From Paralichthys olivaceus (taxonomy: Eukaryota; Chordata; Actinopteri; Pleuronectiformes; Paralichthyidae), in contig NC_091111.1 in NCBI RefSeq assembly GCF_024713975.1, positions 8,928,501-8,992,500 of the forward strand: a stretch of DNA of 64,000 nucleotides, read 5' to 3'. Positions within the stretch are counted from its first letter, which is position 1. The number at the start of each line of letters is the position of its first letter. The position numbers were made by a program, and so were the translations under genes. The notes under the pieces are model-generated. The model worked only from the letters and a program-made list of their open reading frames with translations. It had not been told where the DNA came from and searched no databases. Of the stretch, positions 52,661 through 64,000 are shown piece after piece.

Positions 52661-54352
52661 ACGTGATCATTTCTTTGTGGTAAACATCCTGACGGAGCAC
52701 AAGCTGCTTTATTTCATCATTCTGTGTCACATTACCATGCTTTGTTATCTCACCATAGAGGGTAACTCAGTGTATTAAAACTAAACAAATACAGTGCTGA
52801 TGAGATGCATGTTCTGCAAAACCATCCCATAAAGGTCTTTACGAGGAAAAAACTCATTATCGTGAGTACAACCAACTTATAGAACATCCTTCAACTGTTT
52901 GTTCTCTTTCATAAGTGCCATGACTCAAATGTACATGCGCTCATGAGGTCATTTTTCTCTTTTCAGTTGCTACTGACACATTCATCAAAAAACACAACGA
53001 CAACACAAAGGGGTTTCCAAGGTGTGGGCCACTCTCTTTGTTGTTTCAAATTTCCTGCTGCACCGTTTACCAAGAACCCAAAAATCTCATTATGCTTTCA
53101 GAGAGACAATAAAGGCCAATATGCGTCAGAGCCGGATCCATATTTGCTCCACATAAACCGGCAACGGCTTTGTTCAAACATGAAGAGGGTTTTTCTTTGA
53201 ATGTAGTAACATGGTCATTATGAAATCCGACAGCAATGAGGACTGAGAGAGGTCGTCGAAAATGGGGACAGGAAATACATGTTATCACCCTTAAGTGAAG
53301 GGTTAAATAAAATACTTCCTGGATGATATAAATATTAAAAATATAAATCTGTTTTTCCTTACCCCTGAGAATATTTTACTGAATAAACACATTAAAAGGG
53401 GCCTCTCCCATTCAAAGTCAGTGCCATAAAGGTTTTACCTGCATTAGACATGTTTACCACCCTGCCCCGCTCCGTAAACACCGGCTTTTATTCTCCATTT
53501 AAGAGCTGAATTAACAATACGAAAGAGAAGCACAGTAGCTGGAGATGAGCTGAATATAGCTTCCACCTGTCCATGTAGTTAGACTAATCAAACAGTCAAC
53601 ATGTGATGTACTGTTCAGTCTGTTTAACCAGATGAATAGAAACGATGATCATATATCACAGCTACTAATGCAAATCCACTGTAATGACTCGGCTGCTCTT
53701 CCTTCAGTGGTATGCACAGTATTTAGTGGGTTTTTTGTGTTGGGTTTTCTGCCTGTGGGGGGGCACTGAGCCTCGTCCTGTGCTTGCTGCATAATAATGC
53801 TGGTCCTGCAGGACTGAGGAGTGAAAGTGGGCCAGCAGCAGCCTGAAGATCTGAGGAACAGACGCGTGACTAAACTGTCTGCGGTTTGAAAAGTCACAGC
53901 TTTCTGCGAAAAATCTACAGACGACAAAATTCTTTTTACATGTTTACATTACACGGCTGGAGCCGATCGCGTGTGTGTGTGTGTGTGTGTGTGGACAACA
54001 TGTTCCAGTAAATGAGGTGAGCTCAGTCAGCCTCCCAGGTTAATGCATTTTAATGTGGTGATTGATGTAATTTGTCATTTTTGTCTTTTCATTGTCAGTG
54101 CAACAGAAAGATTGCACATAATGTATTTTGGCAACATCACCAAACTTAATGTGAGGAAGTGAAAGCCTGAGGGCTTCAGGACTGTGTCCAGGTACTGAGA
54201 CAAGAAAACACTTTCATAGATTAAACAGACATTCACTTCACTTTTGGGCAAAGTCTAATTAGTTTAATATTTTACATGTGAATGTATAAATGTCACATGA
54301 ACAATTCAAATATAACTTTTTACAACATCTGCAAATTTATATCAAGTATATT

Positions 54353-54760
54353 TACCTCCACCAAGGAGGTTATGTTTGCAAAAAGTTGAGACAAATTGAA
54401 GGAATCAGAGGTATTCAAGACGGTGGTGATGAGATATGAAATTCTTGAGAGGCTCAAATTCCTTCAATTTGGTTTGTGAGCAAGATAATGAGCAGGAAGA
54501 ACCCATTCAATCTGGGTGGAGGATCAAGGAAGTCACTTTTTTTTATATATATATCTATACATATATAGATATATATATAGATAGGGCGTTTATCAATATT
54601 GTAACAATTAATTGATTTTGATGAAAAAAAACCTTTTAGGGGACTCATTTTTAAATAAAAATCCAAATAAAAATCTGGATCTGGTGAATGTGGTCATGAG
54701 GGGACTTTTAGGCCTTGGTGGAGGTTTGCATCCTATGAGTGCCCTTTTTCTTAAACCCAT
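54353..54760 (+). repeat. CCTCCACCAAGGAGG dispersed repeat
   Basis: Opens with CCTCCACCAAGGAGGTTATGTTTGC and ends GGCCTTGGTGGAGGTTTGC, so the termini are roughly inverted copies of each other. Internal words (GAGCAAGATAA, AATCTGGATCTGG) match the copy at 56773. It is a common teleost repeat of MITE-like character, interrupted here by an AT-rich run. Confidence 0.6.
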
Positions 54761-55147
54761 ACCAGTTTACCATCTTAAAAATACACCAACAGTAAATCAT
54801 TATAATTTAAAGTGTGTGAGCTGATGAGCCATTTGGTGTAGTCGTGATAAATGAAAATTTAAAAGCAGGAATAGAAAACTTTCTCCAGAGAGCTGCTCAC
54901 CAACAACAACGAGTAAAACTCTTCACCACCTCCCACTCTAACTGCCTCTAAATATTAAATATTTACGTCGCATGATTCACATTACAGATCTCCAAACTGC
55001 AGTCACTTCTCTGTTCTGGTGTTCGGGCCCACAGACGTGCAGAGTTTCACAGAGTAGCTCTCTCCTCTTCGCAGGTGATCCACTGAGGCGATCACCTCGA
55101 CGGTACAGCAGAGACGCGCTGGTAAAAGTAGCTCGGCAAAGTGAAGG

Positions 55148-58100
55148 CTACACGAGGCTGAGACGTCCAACAAGAAGCGAGAGCAGCAAGATGGCTGCTT
55201 TTGATGGAGCGTCGGACCGGAGAGGAGGCTGGTCTGACCTGGCTGCGATGGGTCGAGTGTAGATGTATGGGTGGTCCTACAGACACAGAGAAGATGACAA
55301 GCGATAAATACTCAGGTCGTCAATAGATTTGACATTGATTTACAATCACAAAGAAAGCCACCAGGTTTTTATTGATTTCATAACAATCAGCTTGTAGACT
55401 TATATTTCAATTATTTATATTTATTCATTTAATTTTCCTGTTTCCAACCTTTCCGGCCGCTCTGTGTTAGAAGTCTGTTTTCTTACTTTGATTTCAACCT
55501 TTAGATGTGTTAGATGTTATGAGCAAGATGGAATTCTTTTTACCTAAAGTTCCTTCAGGGTCAATAAAGTATTGACATCCATTCATCCATCCATCTACCT
55601 GCCCATCCATCCATCCATCTACCTGCCCATCCATCCATCCATCCATCTACCTGCCTATCCATCCATTCATCCATCCATCCATCCATCCATCCATCTACCT
55701 GCCTAGTCATCCATCCATCTATCCACCTGCCTATCTATCCATCCATCCATCCATCCATCTACCTGCCTATCCATCCATCTACCTGCCTGCCTATCCATCC
55801 ATCCATCCATCCATCCATCCATCCATCCATCCATCCATCCATCCATCCATCCATCCATCCTAACTACTCCAACCTACCTACATTACACCATATTGTCTCT
55901 TGTTGGTCAGGTTGAAGACACACATGCTGGACTGTTGCAGTGAAACTAACACTTACCATCGGTGGACAGATGAGCGTGATGGGGTCAGAGAAACTGTTCA
56001 CAATCATCTTTCCTCCTTCAGGCTGAAACTGTCAACAGAGTGAGACAGAGGAAACAGTGAACTATACTGAGAAAGCAAAGGTTTTACTTTTGTTCTTTAA
56101 TTAAAAAAATGTGCCCTTGATTTTATCATACTGATCTACTCTGCATATATTCTCTTAAGTCATTCAATTTCAATCCCTTGATGGCGTTTCTTCACAGTAA
56201 ATCCTCATTATCTGAGAGGCAGCGGGCCCATTGTTGACCTTAAGAGCTCTTGCCATTCAGAAAAACACAAAGCAGTTGTTCACCATGTTGTTCCACAGTC
56301 CCTTGGCCAGCTCCTCGTGTCCCTTTATGGTGAAGTGGAAGCAGTCGTGAGTGAAGAAGGTCATGTCGATCTTCCCGCTCTATTAGAAGAACAAACACAC
56401 ATTAGTGTAGGTTTACTGAGAGGAGAGGAGAGGAGAGTAGAGTAGAGTAGAGAGAGATATGGTGATGAAACGTGACTTTTCATTTTCAGTCTCGTGCTAA
56501 CAGAGCTAAAAAGCCACAGCCTGTCACACTCTGGATCCTTAGTCATCAACTGTGTCATGTTTCACACCCATTAATCTCCTGAGAGCACGCACACTCATGC
56601 CGCGTTCATATTGTCGTGGGATCTGAGGAGAGTTTACCGGGAGGCGAGGAGGGTCAGCGTGTTTGAGAAAAGGCTGAAGAACGACGGCAAAGTTGTCCCT
56701 GAAGAAGCGGTCGCTGTGCAGCAGCTCCTCCAGTCTTTTCTGAAGGAAAAGAAACATGACAATCAGATTATTACCTCCACCAAGGAGATTATGTTTTCAG
56801 CCCTGTCCGTTTGTTTGTTGGTTGGTTTGTTTGTCTGTAAGCAAGATAACAACTGGACGGATGACCAGGAGAATTGGTGGATGGATGTAGTATGGGTCAG
56901 GAAAGAGTCCATTGTATTTTGGTTTGTTTCTGGATGAGCAGGAAAGTCTAGTAAGGTTTTTTTCTCTTTTCAACCTTTTCTGTGATTTCTCAGAAAAAAA
57001 TTCATTTAAAAAAATGTGGCATGTTTAAGGGAGTGGATTGAATAAATGTGGGGGGGGGGGTTGTACCTGGAACTCCAGGTTGACCTCCACCAGCTCCCGT
57101 AGTTCTGGAGACCCGGCTTCTGGCTCTATCAGGCACGAACAGAACGACCTGAATCACAGTCCAAAACAAAGAGAAGCAGAAATGTAAAAAAATTAAGGTT
57201 AGAATTGATATCATCCATCTATGTTAACGTATAACATAGGATATTAAAAAGTAGTAGTAGATTAATCTACTGCAAACTTTAAAACCCCCCACCAGACATG
57301 TTTCATTCCCAGGCTGCACTAATAATTTATGTCCAATTTATCTATTTTAACTTATTAAAAATTCATGACAATATATATAATTCCTCTTCATCAAAAAACT
57401 TATTTTCCCCATTTTTCTTTTAAAAGTTAAACTAAAAACACATTCTTGGTGATTGTGTTTGGAGGTTTCAGGTACATACTGGACCCTGATTGGCTCCTGA
57501 ATGTAATGTCATGGTTCTAAATGTTCACGTTAAGAAAGAGTGACTCACCGTTGGAGCAGACACCCCGGGGTGGGCTTCTGCACCTCCCTCAGAGTTTGCA
57601 TGGGCAGGATCTGAGCAACGTTGACGATCATACGAGGAACCTGAAAGGAGGAAAGGCACACGAATGTACATGAATTTTAAAAAAATCTATCCAAATGTGC
57701 CTCGTTTTATCGATCTCTTTTCTTACCTCATTCATCAGCATCTCCAAGGAGACGGTTATATAGTGAATGAAATTATCCACGGAGAAAAGAGCCTGGAGAG
57801 AAACCCTGCAGAGGTTAATTAAAACTCTTTTACTGAACTGACCTCACTGATGAAGGAGACGGAGACAGACCTTATCTTTGCAATAATCACAAATGTCATT
57901 CATGCCCATGAGAATGGTCAGAAGCTTCCAGTCCTCCTCAAAGTTCAGACCCTGAAGGATGAGACAGGAAAATAAGACAGGTCCAGGGAACGACCAGTTG
58001 GAGACTATTTCAGATTAAATGTAAAAGTACCACATTAAATGTTCTATTTGAGTAAACGTAAGTAGGCATTTGCTTTTAAATATACTTTAAGTATTATAAG

Positions 58101-58186
58101 TAAAGTATGGAGTGCAAGTGTAGTCTATTCCCTAATGCAACCGACAATACATGTATATATACTAAATACAAAAGATAGATACATAT

Positions 58187-58234
<48 letters not shown>

Positions 58235-60809
58235 TATATTTTTTCTTAATAGTACAGACTGTCATCTATCTTAAATACAGCCATGTTAAATCTAATGGCT
58301 GCGTCTCATTGGTCTTTCGATTCCAGATTCTTTACCAGTGATGCTGCTGCAGCAAGAGGCGGGCTCTAATATTATCTGCCTCCTCTGATTGGATCAGTGA
58401 ACCACTCCCCCTCTTGTTATTGGTTACGTTTAAAAAAATGAGTAGAGCAGAAATTACAGATATTTGGTGATATGTACAGGAGTAAAAATGTAATCTACTG
58501 TTCTAAGTAAAGAACAGATATATGATAAATGTATTTAAGTAGGGTAACTAAATAAATGTTCTATGTTACATCTCAATACAGTTACAGGAGCATTACCTCA
58601 TATCCTCTCAGCGTGTCAATCAAATGTCTCGTCTGGCCGGGGAGGTTACTGCAAGGAAACAGAAGCAGAATCCTCGTGAGCTTCACTGATAAATCAAACA
58701 GGAAGTTCACACACTTTTGCACAAGTCATCACTTCCTGGTAGAAGCAGCCTGAAGCCCAAACACAGCAACAATCAGGGTAAAGGTTGTGATATGACATGT
58801 TTCAGGTCATGTTCTGATAAGTGGATGGATCCCTCTGAACAAACATGAAGGATTTCATGAGCTCCTGATCACTGCAGGTTGAAAACAGGGTCTTACAAAG
58901 TGTTGTGTCCGGTCACAGCCAGGTTGAAGCCTGTTTCACTGATATGAGCCTGCATCCCATGAACCGTCTTGCCGGGAGCTGCGCCCACCAGGTTGGGATT
59001 AAACAGCTTGATGATATCTACAAACACACGATAAGGAAAATAAATACGTTTAATAAAACAGATGCTTCATCTTTGGTCGACTGAGTGGAAAATGTTGAGA
59101 GACGTCTGCTGTGATTAAAACATCTTACTTGCCAAAGTAATGACATCTTTAAATGAGCCGTAGCCACCGATACTGTAGAAGGCAGAAGAGAAGAAGAGAA
59201 TTGAATTCAAGAATAAGACATGTTAACGTTTGTTGATATTCAATACTTAGTGTACAGTCTGATGTATAGAGAAAACCCTATGTGCAACAGTTTCATGAAA
59301 CAAAACTATATATTGACAGAAAGGTTGAGGTGCATGAATATCAGTCATGTGATGTGGTGTCACGTAGGACGTCTACAGAGGTTCACATTTTATTCGTCAC
59401 CTCCACGACACGTGGCGGAACTCGATAGGGATCCCGAGGACAGTGGTGGCGTTGGCGCCTATGGACGTCTGCAAAAGAGACACACACCTTCTAAGAAATA
59501 CAAATAAAACAGACGATGCGATAAAGATGATGCTGAGGGATGAATGAACAGTCAAACAGCAGATATGTTTTTATGAACTGTATCAGCAAATAACACATAC
59601 TGTCAGCGAATCCCCCAAGGCAGCGATGACTTTGATATCTGCTGCCTTCACAAATTCAACTGAACAACAGCGTGGAAAGGAAAGAGAGAGAGAGTAAGGG
59701 AGAGAGTGTGATCTTTAGAATTGAGTGGTGCCACATTGATGAGATTTGCTGACGTGGACGTGAGGACGACTGAGACAGACCTGAGGAGGGCACAGAGGGA
59801 GAAGGACTCATGTCCGGACACTTGAACACAGGATGCTTGAAGCTCGCTGGTCGAGTTTTCTCTGGAAACTCCTGAAGAAATAAAGAGAGAGAGAAAACTT
59901 ATAATAATATATATTGTAATATAGCACATTTACTTTGTTACTGTGCTTGAGTACATTTTTCATGTATCTTACATATACTTTATGTACATTTACAAACAGT
60001 ACATACTTCATTTAAGTATATTTTGTCTATTTTAATTCCTTAAAATGTTTGAATACTACCTCCACCACAGTTCCATCCTTTATTTTCATGTACTGAGTAT
60101 TTGACAGTCAGAGTTCTATCTTGACCTTTGTTTCTACCCGTCGGGCGTCTTAGAAAACCTTGTTTGAATGCGTTATCTTTACTTTGCTGACGCTGGTCTC
60201 TCTCTCTCTCTCTCTCCTGTCTTTAATCTGTTAACTGAGCTTGTTCTGAACATACTCAGGGTGCCTGCTGCTGCTGCATGTGCTGTGCTCACTTGTAATC
60301 CATTTTGAAAGTAGGTTACCAACATAACATTGTTTTGCTGTTTTCCTGGTGTGAAATAAATCTGTCAATCAAGGCCTTTTGGTTGTAGTGAGTCCTAAAT
60401 AGACGATGAATAAAATCTCATAGGAGTAAGATTTCAAATGATCCATTTTGGTGTCGTGTGATAAAAGCAGGATTAAACAGACCTTGTTGAGGGCCTCCTT
60501 GCTGTAGTGTCGTATCCCCTCCTCATACTCCCACCACCAGTCGTTACCTTAGAGAGAAGGGTTATTTCCAAAGTGTGGAATCAACAAATACTTCATATAC
60601 ATCACAGAAACAGGCTGTCAGCCAGTCTTTACGTCCATTTTAATCCACCTCTTTATCTGAAACTGAATCTATCCACAGTGAGAAAAAGGGCCCAGTTTCC
60701 CTGTAACAATAAATGTAGGCTCACGTGTGCTCTGCTTGTTCCAGCACTTACCTTTGACAGTGTGGGGCACGAGCACACACGTTGCCACGGCGATCCAAAG
60801 CCACTCCAT
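55148..60809 (-). CDS. plb1: Phospholipase B1-like, single GDSL/SGNH domain, 16 coding exons
   Basis: Coding exons, in transcript order: 60809-60752, 60547-60483, 59871-59781, 59659-59601, 59468-59401, 59172-59129, 59017-58897, 58648-58597, 57951-57871, 57792-57727, 57640-57549, 57148-57067, 56739-56638, 56379-56284, 56022-55957, 55276-55148. All phases agree; 423 residues. A signal peptide (about 1-17) is followed by the SGNH hydrolase fold: block I with catalytic Ser in AALGDSLT (Ser89), block II SIGG (about 114-117), block III GMND (Asn204), and block V THDCFHF (Asp339, His342). [14 protein letters not shown] and [13 protein letters not shown] match the PLB1 repeats. Mammalian PLB1 has four tandem copies (about 1,450 residues); this gene has one. 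The C-terminus ends in a hydrophobic segment ([16 protein letters not shown]), fitting a GPI signal or a membrane anchor. It probably hydrolyses phospholipids and related esters at the cell surface. Confidence 0.88.
55577..55860. repeat. ATCC / CATCTACCTGCC minisatellite in plb1 intron 15
   Basis: A variable array of (ATCC)n blocks separated by CATCTACCTGCCTAT or CATCTACCTGCCC units, ending in a purer (ATCC)n of about 60 bp. It is probably length-variable and hard to assemble. Confidence 0.93.
56773..57000 (+). repeat. CCTCCACCAAGGAG dispersed repeat, second copy, in plb1 intron 12
   Basis: CCTCCACCAAGGAGATTATG, then CCCTGTCCGTTTGTTTG, GTAAGCAAGATAAC and AACTGGACGGATGA follow the usual order for this family. 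It lies between the exons at 57067 and 56739. Confidence 0.65.
58186..58231. repeat. (CA)n(TA)n compound microsatellite in plb1 intron 8
   Basis: ACACACACACAC followed by about 30 bp of alternating AT. It lies in the intron between plb1 exons 8 and 9. Confidence 0.9.
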
Positions 60810-63275
60810 AGTACCTCTATGGGCCAGTCAATAGGTCGCCCCCACGGACTGCAATGTGATGCTCACTTTTTTTTTTAGAGCCCTGTCACTTTGTCTCGCC
60901 CACCCTCCACAGCTGAGTGACACCCGGCCGCTCCAGTGACTGATGGTGCAACTGTCCGATCAGCGTCAGCAGCAGCAGCACAATACCTCGAGTTAGGTGT
61001 GAGTTTTAATGCACTTTAGGAAACAACCACTCGTGGAGTTAATGGCAACATCATCTCTTGACAAGTACAAAAAGGTTTGAACTCCAAATACCTGTTGATG
61101 TAAAGATTTTAAAGCAAAACCTTAAAGCATCTTTTGCATTACCTCAAAATAGCAGCTACTTGGTGAGTGGGTACAATCACCAGAGTCAGGCCCAGCAAAC
61201 CCAAATTGTAGCTCAGTTAAAAATACTTAGAACTTATTTAAAACCAGCGTTAATCTCCAATGTTCAGCGAGGACACTTTAAAATATCAAGAATCTAAACA
61301 GAGTTTGGTGCATTTGTTACAGCGGCTGCTCTTCTGGTTCAGGAAGCTGAGGATCATGGGTAATATCCTCCATTCAGTTGTTTCAGTTCAGTGACTACAC
61401 ACATTGTTGGGCTTTGTTTTTTTCTCGACATGAACACCACTTACCAACAGTTAATCACCACGTGTGGCTGCAGAGGGCGCTGTTGCTCAGTAAGTTATAT
61501 AGTGTTGCTTTAACAGTGGGGACAAAATTGAAAATTCAAATTACAATGATGACCACTAAATATCCATTTAATTTATTAATTTCCATATAAACTTATTCAA
61601 GTATTTCTGATGGTAAAGATCCAGTCCTCCTGACTTTCTCCCATTTTAGACAAATTGTTTGTGTGAGTGTTATCAATGCATGAATGCAGGGATGTCAATT
61701 TCATTGGAACCATTTAGAATCATTTTTTTATCCTGAAAATAACATTTGACTGTCCTTGTGGACTCTGTACAGTTCACGCAGATCTACAGGGAAATAAAAT
61801 CTCAATAATTCTTACAACACACTGTGGAAGTGAACAAATGGACCTCAGAGAATAAACTGCATGTGGCAAATTTAGAAGTTTCTATTCTTGTTTGGATAAA
61901 CACAGTACAGACGGAACCAAAGCTACACTTATTATCCATTTCAGGCTCAGACTCCATCTGAGCTGCAAAGTGTGAGCAGAGCGCAGAGCTCCAACTTGAA
62001 CTAATGTGAGGGGGTGGAAACAGATGAAGTTTGGTAAAAAAAAAAAAACTCCTTCCTCTAAAGTGGAAACAATCCAACAACTCAGAGTTTAAAGGGCTAA
62101 TGTCTGTGAGGCTGTTCCAATTTCTGCCTCAGCTAACACACAGCTTAATAAGCTACAAGGAAGAAGGAAACGATTGAACCTTCTTCCAAAAACCAAATCA
62201 CATCGTTGTGATGGAAACAGATCACACCAGCGAAGACAAAAAACTGCTCTCTGCTTCCCTTCTCTGGACTGTGCACATCTGTTTTTCTCACATTTGCTCT
62301 TTAAAATGAATTTCCAAAAAGGCTGAGCACTCTGCTTTCACTGTATTTGGAGAGTGAAAGACATCTGTGTAGATTCTCCAACAGGATCTGCATCAGAGAT
62401 TTTGGTGGCAGCCTTCTAGATGTTGAAAACATCAAACACTCTGATTAAAATGAAATAATTTATCAAACAAGCATCCAGTCCAGCTTTTCTATCAATTAAA
62501 GAAAACTATTTACCACAATTCTTGTTCGTATACTGGTGACATGACATGGCTTTAGTACATTTTAGCACCGTCACTGACAGTGAAAAAATAAAAACTGTCT
62601 TTCTCCTTGAACTGCAGGTACTGACCTGACGATATGTCAATTAAAAAAAACAACTAATGAATGCAAAGTTACAATGCAAAACTTGTTCACTCAATTAATG
62701 TAAAAAAAACAACAAAAAAAACACCTAAAGTCTGCAAAACATGCACAACCATGACTTCTGTTAGCAATGAGACTGGGGCTAGCAAATAAAATGATCTTTG
62801 TTTACATTCTCCTGACTGAAATATTTTGTTCTGCACAAAATTAGGATTGTAGCAGTTTCACTGTGTAAAATTTTCTCCAAAAAAAAAAAGAAAGAAAGAA
62901 ACTAATGCACATATCAGATTTCAACTATGTCGACCAAAACACCTTCGATCTAGCAACCGCAGGACCATTTCAACAGTGAGGACACGGCTGCTTCTGACCT
63001 GAGTCACAGACCAACAAGTCCACAAGTCTGTGTTATTCATCCTCTCTGCAGCACTGTCCTTACACACCTCTGCTGTCTTGCTCTAAGCACAGGACCAGCA
63101 TATTTAAAATGGAGAGAGGGAGTTGTGAGGCTGAGCGGTTCTGCAGTGATCTTAGTCTTTATTCAGCATGTGGAGTGGAGCAGAGTGGGAGAGGTGCTCA
63201 AACTAGCAGCAGCTGCTCCATGCCTGGCACAGCTTCTGTGTGTCTATTCCTGCCCTCGCTCTGTCTGGCAACCTC
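60810..63275. other. Intergenic region, plb1 upstream and sel1l 3' end
   Basis: Contains the plb1 promoter (no clear TATA box seen) and the sel1l 3' UTR on the minus strand. A minus-strand AATAAA at 63163-63158, 113 nt past the sel1l stop, is the nearest poly(A) candidate; another is near 61572. No other coding signal was found. Confidence 0.45.
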
Positions 63276-63919
<644 letters not shown>

Positions 63920-64000
63920 TTAAATATATGCTGAATTTATAAAGCAATATTACTAAGTGCAGATAAATATAATATTGAGAGCGAGCTGATGCTGAAGAGT

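Larger units (their letters stand above)
51182..55147. other. Intergenic region between chga and plb1
   Basis: About 4 kb with no supportable gene. It contains a long A-rich run (51969-51993), repeats at 52333-52660 and 54353-54760, a GT run (53972-53992) and an AT-rich palindromic stretch (54540-54585). A minus-strand reading frame at 53649-53927 is open but shows no splice or family support. Confidence 0.5.

Noticed and set aside
53649-53927. 92-codon minus-strand frame
   Set aside because: Isolated in an intergenic region with no recognised family or phase-compatible neighbour.

Overview
The window is vertebrate nuclear DNA, almost certainly from a ray-finned (teleost) fish. Genes are split into many short exons with GT-AG introns, AT-rich spacers carry dispersed repeats and CA/GT microsatellites, and the recognisable proteins are vertebrate-specific (LEG1, CCN2, chromogranin A, SEL1L). 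Intron sizes, a single-domain PLB1 and a chromogranin A whose mid region differs from the mammalian one also fit a teleost. The species cannot be told from the sequence alone.

Layout: leg1 (minus, 3494-6270); stx7 or stx7-like (plus, 9768-13045), divergent from leg1; a 25-kb stretch (14.4-38 kb) with repeats and at least two chains of well-spliced, phase-consistent minus-strand exons that I do not recognise (chain A 14472-25259, chain B 34163-37620, possibly one long gene); ccn2/ctgf (plus, 39346-40883) with its TATA box and TEAD-type sites; chga (minus, 44347-50911) with a TATA box and CRE-like site; plb1-like single-domain phospholipase B (minus, 55148-60809); and the last two coding exons of sel1l (minus, 63276-63844), whose upstream exons lie beyond the right edge.

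The coding exons were joined by hand using splice consensus, reading phase and protein similarity recalled from the human families. Every join in leg1, stx7, ccn2, chga and plb1 keeps the frame, giving proteins of 357, 257, 346, 396 and 423 residues.

The genes do not form one pathway. Most act along the secretory/endosomal route: secreted LEG1, secreted matricellular CCN2, granule protein CHGA, membrane-anchored PLB1, endosomal SNARE STX7 and ER-membrane ERAD adaptor SEL1L. Synteny is mixed: human orthologues of leg1, stx7 and ccn2 are on 6q22-23, those of chga and sel1l on 14q31-32, and PLB1 on 2p23.

The points most worth a second look are the unidentified exon chains between stx7 and ccn2, CA repeats placed just downstream of three 5' splice sites, a short in-frame duplication in chga, and two well-preserved terminal-inverted-repeat elements.
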